Below, in pieces: positions 8,344 through 17,693 of a stretch of DNA of 64,000 nucleotides. The translations under genes were made by a program, and so were the position numbers. The notes beneath the pieces were generated by a model, which had not been told where the DNA came from, did no database searches, and was given only the letters and a program-made list of their open reading frames with translations. Numbering within the stretch: the first letter of the stretch is position 1; the number at the start of each line of letters is the position of its first letter. The DNA is from Flavobacterium fontis (GTDB taxonomy: Bacteria > Bacteroidota > Bacteroidia > Flavobacteriales > Flavobacteriaceae), in assembly GCF_900129405.1 (NCBI RefSeq), contig NZ_FQVQ01000001.1, forward strand, positions 248,001 through 312,000. Direction: 5' to 3'.

Positions 8344-9987
8344 TTAGTTGGCTTTGATTATTTTTACTCCGTTTGATTGTACATTAGTTTTAATATTTAC
8401 AACATAAATTCCTTCAGGCAAACCACTTAAATCAATAGGTACTGTTCTTGATTGAATTTCAAATTGTTGAAGTTGTCGCCCAGTTAAATCAGCTACAGTG
8501 GCCGTTCCACGTTCAAATTCATACCCAACAATAATTGTAGTAAACTGTTTTGTTGGGTTAGGATAAGCCTCAATTTCAAGCGTAGGATTATCAGGCTTTT
8601 TGTTATCTTTTAGTTTAACTATCCAAAAATCATCTTGACCGATTCCGGTACTTTTATCTCCTGAAATTGATGAATTTGAATTTCCAGCCATAAGATACCC
8701 TCCATCACGTGTTTCAATAACTTTCTTCAAAATATCTTTCCCATCTCCATGCACAATTTTTGACCAAATAACATCGCCTTCAACATTGATTTTAAAGGCA
8801 AGAAAATCATCTTCCAATGGGGGTTTCTTATTTTTTCGAGTAGCTTGCTTTGATTTTGAAGCAAAATGGGAAGTGCCAATCACATAAGCTCCTATTAAAA
8901 ACGTACCGTCTTGGTTTTCCACAATGGAAGTAAGAGTTTCATTTTCAGCATAATTATAGGTCTCTTGCCAAATTATCTCACCTTCAAAACTGAGTTTAAG
9001 CAACCATAAATCCGTTCCTTCTTTATTGCTCTTAATTTTATCATGACCAGTATTTGAATTTGAATGCGCTCCAATAAAAAGTTCATTTTTAGAAGTAACA
9101 ATTAACGTTTGTATAACATCAGAACCTTCTGAACCGATAGCTTTCTGCCATTTTTCAACACCATCTTTATCTAAACTGATTAGCCAAATATCGTCCATTC
9201 CCCTGGCTCCGATAGTTTTTGTGCCATCATCATTAGAATTAGAAATACCTGCAAGTATGATATCTTCACCATGTAGAACCATACTTTTCAATTCATCTGC
9301 ATAACTTCCACCGAAAGTTTTTTGCCACTCCATCTTTCCCTCAGAATTTACTTTTATTACCCAATAATCTAAGTTTCCATAGGATGGCTCCGTTTTGTAG
9401 ATGTATTTTACTTTTTTATCCTTTTCCTCCGTAGGTATATCTATTACTGTCCCCTTTCCAGAGGTTCCAGCAATAACGTAACCGCCATCTCTAGTCTGCA
9501 ATACTTTGGCATTTTTCTCTTGTCCAAACCCTCCAAGGGCAAGTTGCCATTCTTCAGCTCCATTTGGTGATAATTTGATAATCCAAAAATCATCTTTACC
9601 AATATTCAAGGAGTGCTTACTTTCTGATTTACTTGAATTTGAGGTGCCGGCAAGTAAAAAACCTCCTTCACGGGTGAGTAACACCGAGTTTAGCACTTCA
9701 TTTTCTGAACCACCAAATGTTTTTTGCCACTCAGGTTCGCCTTTATCATTCATTTTCCAAATGAAATAATCATAATTTCCCAAATGATTAGCAGTCTTAT
9801 TCCCTGACTTTACAGAAGCAGAAAATCCTGCCACTAAAAAACCATTATCAGGACAAGGCACAATATCAGATAACACCTCCGATTGTTTCCCTCCTAAACT
9901 TTTTTCCCATAAAATTTTTTGTGAATGTGCAGTCAACGAAAAGATATACTCAATGACTAAAAGTAAAAATAAAGCTACAATGCGCAT
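8344..9987 (-). CDS. T9SS-sorted seven-repeat beta-propeller protein (547 aa)
   Basis: A signal peptide covers about residues 1-22. The body consists of seven related units of about 55-70 residues, each running roughly G-G, D/N-E-x-L, GGYxxAGxSxS, DxWxxKL, W-Q-K. This number fits a seven-bladed propeller. Residues about 470-547 form a T9SS type A sorting domain (YPNPT, LTGRQLQ, LPEGIYVVNI and a basic end), so the protein should be secreted or anchored at the cell surface. It is the first gene of the minus-strand RHS unit and ends 4 bases before the RHS start codon. A role in display, adhesion or release of the RHS toxin is possible but only inferred from this linkage. Confidence 0.88.
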   Translation of the reverse strand: MRIVALFLLLVIEYIFSLTAHSQKILWEKSLGGKQSEVLSDIVPCPDNGFLVAGFSASVKSGNKTANHLGNYDYFIWKMNDKGEPEWQKTFGGSENEVLNSVLLTREGGFLLAGTSNSSKSESKHSLNIGKDDFWIIKLSPNGAEEWQLALGGFGQEKNAKVLQTRDGGYVIAGTSGKGTVIDIPTEEKDKKVKYIYKTEPSYGNLDYWVIKVNSEGKMEWQKTFGGSYADELKSMVLHGEDIILAGISNSNDDGTKTIGARGMDDIWLISLDKDGVEKWQKAIGSEGSDVIQTLIVTSKNELFIGAHSNSNTGHDKIKSNKEGTDLWLLKLSFEGEIIWQETYNYAENETLTSIVENQDGTFLIGAYVIGTSHFASKSKQATRKNKKPPLEDDFLAFKINVEGDVIWSKIVHGDGKDILKKVIETRDGGYLMAGNSNSSISGDKSTGIGQDDFWIVKLKDNKKPDNPTLEIEAYPNPTKQFTTIIVGYEFERGTATVADLTGRQLQQFEIQSRTVPIDLSGLPEGIYVVNIKTNVQSNGVKIIKAN

Positions 9988-10450
9988 AAAATATAGTTGT
10001 TAAGATATTACATATTACTTTAGGCGGATACCAATTACATCAACAACTACATCTATCCAGCGGCTAAGGTATACTTCTGCTTTAACTACTAGGTAAGCAA
10101 AAAGTGTACATTTTGTTAAATTTTCAATATTAAAACTTTGTTTAAAAGTCCATGTACTAATAATTGCTCTGAATTGTTAAAAACAAGTATTTTTTTCCAA
10201 AAATAAGTTTTGATTTTTTTTTGAACTAATTTTTTGAAAAGGAAAAAACCCATTTTTTAAGGGGAAAAATACCAATATGTTGCAGGAAAAATATTTTTTT
10301 GATAGGTGAAAAAATCCGTAAATAATTTTTTTGCAAAATGCGCACCAAAAAATAAAACATGCGCACCATTTTGTAGCCAGAAAAGTCTACACTTTTTCTG
10401 ATTATAATAGCATTTAGGAATAATATAAATATTAAGATAGGTAATAATAT
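9988..10450. other. A+T-rich non-coding region upstream of the RHS operon
   Basis: About 460 bases without a credible gene. It holds long A- and T-runs (notably 10185-10345) and one spaced direct repeat (10339-10368). It should contain the promoter of the minus-strand unit, but no clear TAnnTTTG box at a good distance was found. The only open frame here is hydrophobic and A+T-driven and runs into the tRNA terminator. Confidence 0.6.
10339..10368. repeat. Ten-base direct repeat with 20-base period
   Basis: The decamer ATGCGCACCA occurs at 10339-10348 and 10359-10368, two helical turns apart. This is the spacing expected for a regulator that binds as a tandem dimer. It lies about 350 bases upstream of the RHS unit and just beyond the tRNA terminator. 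Confidence 0.5.
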
Positions 10451-10477
10451 AAAAAAAGCCACTCTTTCGAATGGCTT
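10451..10477 (-). terminator. Terminator behind tRNA-Asn
   Basis: On the minus strand a 7-bp stem GCCATTC/GAGTGGC (one G-T pair) closes a GAAA tetraloop and is followed by seven T residues. It lies 11 bases beyond the mature tRNA end and should end the rseP-tRNA transcript. Confidence 0.85.
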
Positions 10478-10488
10478 CTCTAAAGTTG

Positions 10489-10562
10489 CTCCCCCTCTTG
10501 GGCTCGAACCAAGGACCCTCTGATTAACAGTCAGATGCTCTAACCAACTGAGCTAAGGAGGA
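10489..10562 (-). tRNA. tRNA-Asn (anticodon GTT)
   Basis: A 74-base cloverleaf on the minus strand. The acceptor stem TCCTCCT pairs with AGGGGGA (one T-G pair). The D-arm has GCTCAGTTGGTTAGAGC, the anticodon arm has stem TCTGA/TCAGA with loop CTGTTAA, and the T-arm holds GGTTCGAGCC. The anticodon GTT lies at 10526-10528. The discriminator is G and CCA is not encoded (CAA follows). It lies downstream of rseP on the same strand and could be cut from a shared transcript. Confidence 0.97.
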
Positions 10563-10647
10563 AGATGTTATATCTTTTAAGCGGTTGCAAAGATAAAACG
10601 GAATTTTACAAATGCAAACATTTTAGGCAAAAATTTTCAAAAAAATA

Positions 10648-11991
10648 CTATTTGAAAATCGCCTTATATAGGTCGTTTCCATTGGCAAAAACCAACAACG
10701 CAATAAGAATCACAAAACCAACCATTTGGGCTCGTTCCAAGAATTTATCGCTAGGTTTACGACCCGAAATCATTTCATACAATAAAAACATCACATGACC
10801 ACCGTCAAGGGCTGGAATAGGCAACAAATTCATAACGCCCAACATGATTGATAAAAACGCCGTGATTCCCCAAAACACTTGCCAGCTCCAAGCAGACGGA
10901 AACACGTTGAAAATAGCACCAAAACCACCCACGGCTTTGTATGCGCCGGTGTCGGGATTGAAAATAGCTTTCAACTGTTTGCCATAACTCGTCAGTTGGT
11001 CAATCCCCATTTGAATTCCAATAGGAATCGATTCCCAAAGACTGAATTCCTCCGATTTAACGCTGTACAATCCTAGTTTTTCTAAATTATCAAGCGGCAA
11101 CATGGGAGCATAAGCTACGCCTAATTTCCCCTCTTTGTTCACGTTCAATTGAACAGGCACTTCTTTTCCGTCGCGTTCAACAACCGCAGCTACGGTTTTT
11201 CCTTTCAGGGTAGTTAACTGCGCAAACAACTCGTCTGCGTAGGTTATAGGTTGTCCATTAAACCCTTTTAAAATATCTTTTTTCTTGAGCTGTTTTGCAT
11301 TGTGTGAACCGGCAGGAATATCCGAAACTATAAACGGAATCCGAAGGGTTATCAATGCCTTACGGTCTGTTTTTAGAAGTTGATCAATAAAATTAACAGG
11401 AAGTTTGATTACCGTGTCTTGCCCTTTTCGATTCACTTCCACTTCTTTGGCTAATGCCAATTGTGGTTGTATGTCGTTGAAACGCTCGATCTTGGTTTGG
11501 TCAATGCGCACAATTTTGTCTCCATTTTGAAGTCCCGCTTTTTCCAATACCGGATTGATCACCCAAACGCCATCTTTCACATCACTGTTGGCAATGTATT
11601 GCTGGCCATAATAAAAGGTCATACCAATGTAAATGAGGAAAGCAAGAATAAAATTGACCAATACTCCTCCCAGCATGATGATTAAACGTTGCCAAGCGGG
11701 TTTCGATCGGAATTCCCACGGTTGGGGTTCGCCTTGCATCTGCTCTGTGTCCATCGACTCGTCAATCATCCCCGCGATTTTCACATAGCCTCCCAACGGA
11801 AGCCATCCGATACCATAGACCGTTTCGCCTACTTTCTTTTTGAAAAGGGAAAATTTAACGTCAAAAAACAAATAGAATTTTTCTACTCGTGTTTTAAACA
11901 ACTTAGCCGGTATAAAGTGGCCAAGTTCGTGAAGGACAATCAATATTGAGAGACTCAGTAAAAACTGACTCAGTTTAATTACAAATTCCAT
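10648..11991 (-). CDS. rseP: RIP metalloprotease RseP (site-2 protease, 447 aa)
   Basis: An inner-membrane zinc protease of family M50 that cuts membrane-embedded substrates such as anti-sigma factors and leftover signal peptides. The first helix carries the metal site HELGH (H21, E22, H25). The central periplasmic part has PDZ-like features. The last helices carry NLLPIPALDGGH with the third metal ligand D396. The open frame extends 14 codons upstream, but the ATG at 11991 puts the start directly before the first membrane helix, as in the family. It is followed by tRNA-Asn on the same strand. Flavobacteria have many ECF sigma/anti-sigma pairs that are plausible substrates. Confidence 0.95.
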   Translation of the reverse strand: MEFVIKLSQFLLSLSILIVLHELGHFIPAKLFKTRVEKFYLFFDVKFSLFKKKVGETVYGIGWLPLGGYVKIAGMIDESMDTEQMQGEPQPWEFRSKPAWQRLIIMLGGVLVNFILAFLIYIGMTFYYGQQYIANSDVKDGVWVINPVLEKAGLQNGDKIVRIDQTKIERFNDIQPQLALAKEVEVNRKGQDTVIKLPVNFIDQLLKTDRKALITLRIPFIVSDIPAGSHNAKQLKKKDILKGFNGQPITYADELFAQLTTLKGKTVAAVVERDGKEVPVQLNVNKEGKLGVAYAPMLPLDNLEKLGLYSVKSEEFSLWESIPIGIQMGIDQLTSYGKQLKAIFNPDTGAYKAVGGFGAIFNVFPSAWSWQVFWGITAFLSIMLGVMNLLPIPALDGGHVMFLLYEMISGRKPSDKFLERAQMVGFVILIALLVFANGNDLYKAIFK

Positions 11992-12063
11992 GGATGCGTT
12001 ACCTAAAAATTCAATGCGCCACAAAAATAGCACATTTTGATTCGGAGAATGTCCCTTTAAAAA

Positions 12064-13989
12064 TTAATTCCCGTTTTTTATCATTTTTTTATGAAAAACG
12101 CCTTCCGAAGTGCGAATACGAACGGTATAGCTTCCCGTGGCCAATCCAGAAATATTCATATCAACCGATGCGTAAGTCGCCACTTTTTGTCCCAAAGGAT
12201 TGTACACGTCAATGGCGATTAGGGTTTGGGTATTGGGCATTTGAAGGTGAACCAATTCTTTGGCTGGATTAGGATACAACGCCAAAACCGTATCGGGCGT
12301 AAAGCTGTCGTTCCCTAATTGAGCCGTGTTATTGCGTGAAATGATTTCCCGTTTGGGATCGAATTGAACTCCTGTTACCAAAAAAGGTACCGGTACTATA
12401 AATTCTTCTCCGTCAAAGGTGTGTTCCAAAACTACGTCATGCGTTTGTCCCCCAGCACCTGTTAAACGCACCATCACGGGCATTTCAAAAAAGGAAACAC
12501 TAGAATGCGATTGCGACTGGTTGAGGGTAATTTTAGCCTGACCGCCACCCCAATTTTGCGCAATAACGCTGTAGGTTGGATACCCTTGATTGTACACCCA
12601 ATCGTTGAAAAATTCGGTCAAATCACTACCATGAACGGCTTCCAAATGGCTTTTGAATTGCGCTGTTACGGCATAATTAAAGGCCAATGCTGGGTCGGCC
12701 AAATAGTTGCGCAACGCCTGAAAATAATTGGTATCTCCCATTCGCCAACGCAACATGTGCAACACCATTGCGGCTTTGTTGTAACTCAATCGACTGCTGA
12801 AAATACGACTCGAGTTGGTCGCTTCACTATCAGTAAGGTAAACAGCTCCTCCCGTTTGCGAGGTGATGTTGTTGATTAATTGTGTTTTGTTGGCAATAAA
12901 AGCAGTTTCACCATCAAATTGTTCGATGACCAAGGATGACAAATACGTGGCAAATCCTTCATTCAACCAAATGTCTTTCCACGACCCACAGGTTACTTTG
13001 TTGCCAAACCATTGGTGCGCCAACTCGTGTGCAATAAGTCCACGACTGAAATTATTCATAAAGGACATTGTTGTATGTTCCATTCCACCACCCCAACCAA
13101 ATTGAGCATGGCCGTATTGCTCATTTCGATACGGATAAGGTTCAAACAACGTTTCAAAGTAGTCCATGATGCTTAAGGTTTCTTCCATTTGGGCTTGAAC
13201 CGTAGCATTGAAACTTTCGGGATAAACATAGTTAATCACCGGAAACGTGTTGGGTGCCGTACCCGCAGTTTGGGTGTAAACGGTGTAATTGGTAACGGCA
13301 AAACAAATCAAATAGGCAGGAATGGGGTACCCGTGATGAAAATGGGTCGTTTTGCTGCTTCCATTGACAGTTTCCGATTGTTTCACGCCATTGGCCACAG
13401 AAACATATTGCGAAGGGGCTGTGATAAAAATATCAACACTGTTGATTTTGTCATTTAAATCTTGTTTACAAGGCCACCAATCGCGCGCACCAAAGGGTTG
13501 CGATAACGTCCACATTACGGGAACTCCCGCATGCGTACTCGCTTCAAAAGAATCAAAACCACTCACCGGTGGGGTGCCTGCATAGGTAATTTCAACGGTT
13601 GCACTCGTCCCAGCGATCACTTGAGCGGGTAAGGTAATGACCAACTCCTCATTGGCATTTTGTGTGAAAGCCAAATTCTGCGCATTCATTTTTACCGAGG
13701 ATACCGTCAATTCATTCATTAAATCGAAGGTAACGGTCGTCATGTTTTGCAAAGCAGTAAACGTAGTAGTTACTTTTCCATTGACATTGGCCACGGCGGG
13801 ATTAACAGTGAGTTCTATTTTATGATACGTAACATCGTAATTGGTTGTGTTGGCATTAACGGTCACGGTCATCGTAGACTCCGCCGCTTTTCGTTCGGCT
13901 TGGCTTATCGATTCAAGTTCGTCAGCATTTTGTTGTGCATGACCCAAAAGTGCCATTCCTAACAAGGAGAGAAGGTAGATTTTATTCAT
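12064..13989 (-). CDS. M1 family aminopeptidase with T9SS sorting domain (641 aa)
   Basis: A secreted zinc aminopeptidase. The open frame continues 37 codons upstream, but the ATG at 13989 starts a clean signal peptide (MNKIYLLSLLGMALLGHAQ), so this start is chosen. The gluzincin site HELAH (H321, E322, H325) is followed 18 residues later by the third ligand E344 in WLNEGFATYL. A GGMEH motif upstream corresponds to the GxMEN exopeptidase motif, with His in place of Asn. The C-terminal 75 residues are a T9SS type A domain (YPNPAKE, GLATGSYTVRI, KKMIKNG). It probably degrades peptides outside the cell. Confidence 0.93.
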   Translation of the reverse strand: MNKIYLLSLLGMALLGHAQQNADELESISQAERKAAESTMTVTVNANTTNYDVTYHKIELTVNPAVANVNGKVTTTFTALQNMTTVTFDLMNELTVSSVKMNAQNLAFTQNANEELVITLPAQVIAGTSATVEITYAGTPPVSGFDSFEASTHAGVPVMWTLSQPFGARDWWPCKQDLNDKINSVDIFITAPSQYVSVANGVKQSETVNGSSKTTHFHHGYPIPAYLICFAVTNYTVYTQTAGTAPNTFPVINYVYPESFNATVQAQMEETLSIMDYFETLFEPYPYRNEQYGHAQFGWGGGMEHTTMSFMNNFSRGLIAHELAHQWFGNKVTCGSWKDIWLNEGFATYLSSLVIEQFDGETAFIANKTQLINNITSQTGGAVYLTDSEATNSSRIFSSRLSYNKAAMVLHMLRWRMGDTNYFQALRNYLADPALAFNYAVTAQFKSHLEAVHGSDLTEFFNDWVYNQGYPTYSVIAQNWGGGQAKITLNQSQSHSSVSFFEMPVMVRLTGAGGQTHDVVLEHTFDGEEFIVPVPFLVTGVQFDPKREIISRNNTAQLGNDSFTPDTVLALYPNPAKELVHLQMPNTQTLIAIDVYNPLGQKVATYASVDMNISGLATGSYTVRIRTSEGVFHKKMIKNGN

Positions 13990-14140
13990 GGGAATTGTTG
14001 AAATTTTTGCGAATGTAAAAAAAATTACGGCATTTTGTTGATAATCAATTGCTAAATTGTGTTTTAAGTAAAAGATTTCCAATAGGCTGTATACGGGCAT
14101 TTTGCCGGAAAGGCATGAAGAAATATCGAAAGCATTTTGC

Positions 14141-14148
14141 TACCTTTG
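14141..14148 (+). promoter_or_regulatory. Candidate -7 promoter box of serS
   Basis: TACCTTTG matches the Bacteroidetes -7 consensus TAnnTTTG and lies 27 bases before the serS start. No good TTG was found 19-21 bases upstream, so the -33 element is weak. Confidence 0.5.
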
Positions 14149-14175
14149 TCCACTGAATTTTAACACCCTACACCC

Positions 14176-15447
14176 ATGTTACAGATTGCGGTTATTCGCG
14201 AAAATCCCGAACGAATTATTACAGCTCTACAGCGCAAACATTTTGATGCTCGAGCAATAGTGATGGAGATTGTTGAATTGGATGAAAAACGACGTAGTTC
14301 GCAAGCCGCGTTGGATAATGTATTGGCCGAATCGAATAAGCTTTCCAAGGATATTGGAATGTTGATGAAAAATGGGGAAAAAGCAAAAGCCGAACTCTTA
14401 AAGCAGAAAACTACGAATCTTCGTGACGAAAGCAAACTTTTGTCGGAACAATTGGAGGTTTTTGCCTCACAATTGACCGAAAAACTCTACCTGTTACCCA
14501 ACCTTCCCGCCGCGATTGTACCCGATGGCAAAACGCCCGATGAAAATGTAAATGTATTTCAAGAAGGCGCTATTCCCGTGTTGCATGAAGGCGCCCTTCC
14601 GCATTGGGAATTGGTCAAAAAATACGATATCATCGACTTCGAGTTGGGCGTAAAAATCACCGGAGCTGGTTTCCCCGTTTACAAAGGGAAAGGGGCTCGA
14701 TTGCAACGCGCCTTGATTTCCTATTTTCTGGATAAAAATACACAGGCGGGCTATCAAGAATACCAAGTGCCGCATTTGGTGAATGAGGCTTCGGGGTTTG
14801 GTACCGGACAATTGCCTGACAAGGAAGGACAAATGTACCATGTAGGGTTGGATGACCTTTATTTGATTCCCACCGCTGAAGTACCGGTAACCAACTTGTT
14901 CCGCGATGAATTGTTGAGTGAAAATGACTTGCCGATTTTATGTACTGGCTATACTCCTTGTTTCCGTCGTGAGGCAGGTTCGTATGGGGCACATGTTCGT
15001 GGCTTGAATCGTTTGCACCAATTTGATAAAGTCGAAATTGTTCGTATTGAACATCCCGAGCAGTCGTATGATGCGTTGGAAGGGATGGTTGAACATGTGA
15101 AAAATATCATGCGGGAATTGAAATTACCTTACCGAATTCTTCGCTTGTGCGGAGGCGATATGAGTTTTGCTTCGGCGCTAACCTATGATTTTGAAGTGTT
15201 TTCAACAGCGCAAGACCGTTGGTTGGAAATTTCTTCGGTGTCCAATTTCGAAACCTTCCAAGCCAATCGCTTAAAATTGCGTTTTAAAGGTAAAGATGGA
15301 AAAACACAATTGGCACACACCTTAAACGGTAGTTCATTGGCCTTACCTCGTGTCATGGCTGGAATCTTGGAAAATTATCAAACGCCCGAAGGAATTGTGA
15401 TCCCAGAAGTTTTACGTCCGTACACCGGATTTGATATCATCAATTAA
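14176..15447 (+). CDS. serS: Seryl-tRNA synthetase (423 aa)
   Basis: Charges tRNA-Ser (and tRNA-Sec where present) with serine in the cytoplasm. The N-terminal 110 residues form the long coiled-coil arm that contacts the tRNA extra arm. The rest is the class II catalytic core, with LYLIPTAEVP, the motif 2 region CFRREAGSYG and the motif 3 region with LNGSSLALPRVMAGILEN. Length is normal for the family. It is followed by a strong hairpin terminator and appears to be a single-gene unit with its own promoter, divergent from the M1 peptidase gene. Confidence 0.97.
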   Translation: MLQIAVIRENPERIITALQRKHFDARAIVMEIVELDEKRRSSQAALDNVLAESNKLSKDIGMLMKNGEKAKAELLKQKTTNLRDESKLLSEQLEVFASQLTEKLYLLPNLPAAIVPDGKTPDENVNVFQEGAIPVLHEGALPHWELVKKYDIIDFELGVKITGAGFPVYKGKGARLQRALISYFLDKNTQAGYQEYQVPHLVNEASGFGTGQLPDKEGQMYHVGLDDLYLIPTAEVPVTNLFRDELLSENDLPILCTGYTPCFRREAGSYGAHVRGLNRLHQFDKVEIVRIEHPEQSYDALEGMVEHVKNIMRELKLPYRILRLCGGDMSFASALTYDFEVFSTAQDRWLEISSVSNFETFQANRLKLRFKGKDGKTQLAHTLNGSSLALPRVMAGILENYQTPEGIVIPEVLRPYTGFDIIN

Positions 15448-15472
15448 CATACGTTAAGAAACCCTAAACAAT

Positions 15473-15518
15473 TGTACTAAATAACCGCCTTTTGTGTTAT
15501 TTTAGTACATTGTTTTTT
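15473..15518 (+). terminator. Terminator of serS
   Basis: Long stem TGTACTAAATAAC/GTTATTTTAGTACA with one bulged base, followed by a T-run. It ends only a few bases before the next ATG, so the TPR gene either has its own promoter inside this gap or depends on read-through. Confidence 0.75.
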
Positions 15519-15522
15519 TATT

Positions 15523-17298
15523 ATGAAGCGATTACTCTTTTTACTTTTCTTCTGCATCGGAATTCATGCTGTAGCTCAAAACGAGCAATTGGCACAGAAT
15601 TACTTTGACCGTGGAGAATTTGAGAAAGCCTTGGTGAGCTATGAAGAATTGCTTAAATCGCAACCCCATAATTTTAATTTTTTCCAGCGAACGGTTGAAT
15701 GCTACCAGCAATTGCAACAATTTGACAAGTCCGAAAAACTCATTCAAAATCGCTTAGACCAATACAAACAAGGCAGTTATTTGGTTGAGTTAGGGTACAA
15801 TTTCCAATTACAAAAAGAGGCTGACAAAGCCAAAAAGTATTACGAACAAGCCCTGGATAAAATTCGCAAAAACCATAACGAAGTCTATCAAATTGCCTAT
15901 GGTTTTGATAAAAAAGGGCTTACGGATTACGCTATTCAAGCCTATGAATTGGCAGTGAGTATCGAACCCAAATACAACTTCAATTACCAAATGGCGTTGC
16001 TCTACGGGCAAAAAGGGGACATGGATAATATGATCGAGAAGTTCTTGACCGAGTCTTACAACAATCCCCAAAGCTTAGTGATGATTCAAAACCAATTGTC
16101 GCGTTTTATGAGCGAAGATGCTTCGGTAACCTTCAACGATGCCTTGCGCAAAGCCTTGTTGGGTCGCATTCAAAAAACTCAAGATTTGTTTTGGAATGAC
16201 TATCTGAGCTGGTATTACGTGCAACAAAAAGAGTACGGCAAGGCCTTTATACAGCAAAAAGCAATTTATAAACGCAGCCCCGAGTCGTTTTCCAATATTG
16301 TCAATTTGGCCCAATTGGCTATGAGTGAAAACGACGAAGATGCCGCCACCGAAATTCTGAACTTTATTCTTGAAAATACCCGCGATTTGGACCTCCAAAT
16401 CAAAGCCCACACCTATTTGATTGAACTGCAAATCAAGAAAGCGCAACCTGCAGGGTATCCCGCTATTGCAGCCGAATTGGACACGCGTATCAAACAGTTT
16501 GGAGTGAGTCCCTATTCGTTATCCTTATTGCAATTGAAAGCGAAGTTTTCGGCTTTTCAGCAAAAAGATACCGAAACCGCCAAAGTCATTTTAAAAAATG
16601 CACTCGAAATGCCCTTGAAACGCGAGGAAATTGCTGAGGTAAAAATGGATTTAGCTGCCATATTGTTGTTGGAAGAAAAGTTCAACCAAGCCTTAATCTA
16701 TTTCGCGCAAGTTGAAAATGAGGGCGGGAATAATCCGTTGGGACAAGAAGCAAGTTTGCGGGTGGCAAAAACGAGTTATTACAAAGGCGATTTCAAATGG
16801 GCCGAACACCAATTGGGCGTCTTGAAGTCAGCTTCTACCCAATTAATCGCCAACGACGCGATGGATTTATATTTGCTTATCAGCGACAATACCGTAGCCG
16901 ATTCGACACAAACGGCTTTGAAAAAGTTTGCCCGGGCTGATTATTTGTTATACCAAAATAAAAAAGCCGAAGCCTTACAAGCTTTTCAGACCATTTTAAA
17001 AGAACACAAGGGGCAGGAAATCGAACCCGTAACGCTCTTGCGCATTGGTAAATTGTGGGAAGAACAAAACAATTTTCCCGAAGCCATTGCGAGTTACCGC
17101 CAAATCATTGACCAACACAAAGAATGTATCTATGTGGATGAGACGACCTATTTTGCGGCCGAATTATACCAAAAAACAGGAGAAGTCGATAAGGCCAAAT
17201 CCCTGTATGAAGATATCATTCTCCACCGAGAAGACAGTATTTTTTATGTCGATGCGCAAAAGAAATTTCGTCGATTGCGCGGGGATAAAGAACTATAG
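15523..17298 (+). CDS. Exported tetratricopeptide-repeat protein (591 aa)
   Basis: A signal peptide covers residues 1-19 (MKRLLFLLFFCIGIHAVAQ). The rest is almost entirely helical TPR-type repeats, recognisable by the pattern of paired helices with small residues (for example YFDRGEFEKALVSYEELL, FARADYLLYQNKKAEALQAF). Such proteins are periplasmic or outer-membrane-associated scaffolds. The partner is not evident. It lies between serS and the DUF4286/rsmA genes, an order that I recall from other flavobacteria, so it may belong to a conserved block. Confidence 0.85.
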   Translation: MKRLLFLLFFCIGIHAVAQNEQLAQNYFDRGEFEKALVSYEELLKSQPHNFNFFQRTVECYQQLQQFDKSEKLIQNRLDQYKQGSYLVELGYNFQLQKEADKAKKYYEQALDKIRKNHNEVYQIAYGFDKKGLTDYAIQAYELAVSIEPKYNFNYQMALLYGQKGDMDNMIEKFLTESYNNPQSLVMIQNQLSRFMSEDASVTFNDALRKALLGRIQKTQDLFWNDYLSWYYVQQKEYGKAFIQQKAIYKRSPESFSNIVNLAQLAMSENDEDAATEILNFILENTRDLDLQIKAHTYLIELQIKKAQPAGYPAIAAELDTRIKQFGVSPYSLSLLQLKAKFSAFQQKDTETAKVILKNALEMPLKREEIAEVKMDLAAILLLEEKFNQALIYFAQVENEGGNNPLGQEASLRVAKTSYYKGDFKWAEHQLGVLKSASTQLIANDAMDLYLLISDNTVADSTQTALKKFARADYLLYQNKKAEALQAFQTILKEHKGQEIEPVTLLRIGKLWEEQNNFPEAIASYRQIIDQHKECIYVDETTYFAAELYQKTGEVDKAKSLYEDIILHREDSIFYVDAQKKFRRLRGDKEL

Positions 17299-17329
17299 GG
17301 AGCTATTTAAATATTGAATTATAAATTAT

Positions 17330-17347
17330 AAATGGAAATTTCCATTT
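17330..17347. repeat. Perfect 18-bp palindrome
   Basis: AAATGGAAATTTCCATTT lies between the TPR gene and the DUF4286 gene. It may form a weak hairpin or an operator. There is no T-run, so it is not a normal terminator. Confidence 0.5.
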
Positions 17348-17365
17348 AAAAATTGAAGCGGGTAT

Positions 17366-17689
17366 ATGATACTATATAATGTTACCATCAATATTCACGA
17401 AAGCGTTCACGATCAATGGATGCGTTGGATGCAAACCAAGCATATAAACGATGTCTTGGCTACCGGTAAGTTTTGTTCTGCCCGATTGGTAAAGGTCTTA
17501 GTCGAGGAGGAAATGGGAGGAGTAACTTATGCCGTGCAGTATACCACCGATAGCTTGGAAACGTTACAACGCTATTACGATGAAGACGCCTCCCGGTTAC
17601 GCGAAGAGGGCTATCAATTGTTTGGGGATAAAATGTTGGCGTTTCGAACGGAATTGCAATTAATTTCAGAACATTATCAAAATAATTGA
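17366..17689 (+). CDS. DUF4286 family protein (107 aa)
   Basis: A small cytosolic protein with an alternating beta and helix pattern starting MILYNVTINIHESVHDQWMRWM, typical of DUF4286, an uncharacterised family common in Bacteroidetes with a ferredoxin-like dimeric barrel look. No catalytic residues are evident. It lies directly upstream of a 44-residue ORF and rsmA on the same strand, suggesting co-transcription. Confidence 0.85.
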   Translation: MILYNVTINIHESVHDQWMRWMQTKHINDVLATGKFCSARLVKVLVEEEMGGVTYAVQYTTDSLETLQRYYDEDASRLREEGYQLFGDKMLAFRTELQLISEHYQNN

Positions 17690-17693
17690 TGCC

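Noticed and set aside
10226-10462. Minus-strand 78-residue hydrophobic open frame
   Set aside because: It lies in A/T-run sequence, runs into the tRNA terminator and its composition follows the base bias.
1-10560. Integrated element at tRNA-Asn
   Set aside because: The RHS island borders the tRNA gene, but no integrase and no duplicated tRNA end were seen.
13990-14100. Longer N-terminus of the M1 aminopeptidase
   Set aside because: The extra 37 residues stand before a perfect signal peptide. Export would fail with this extension.
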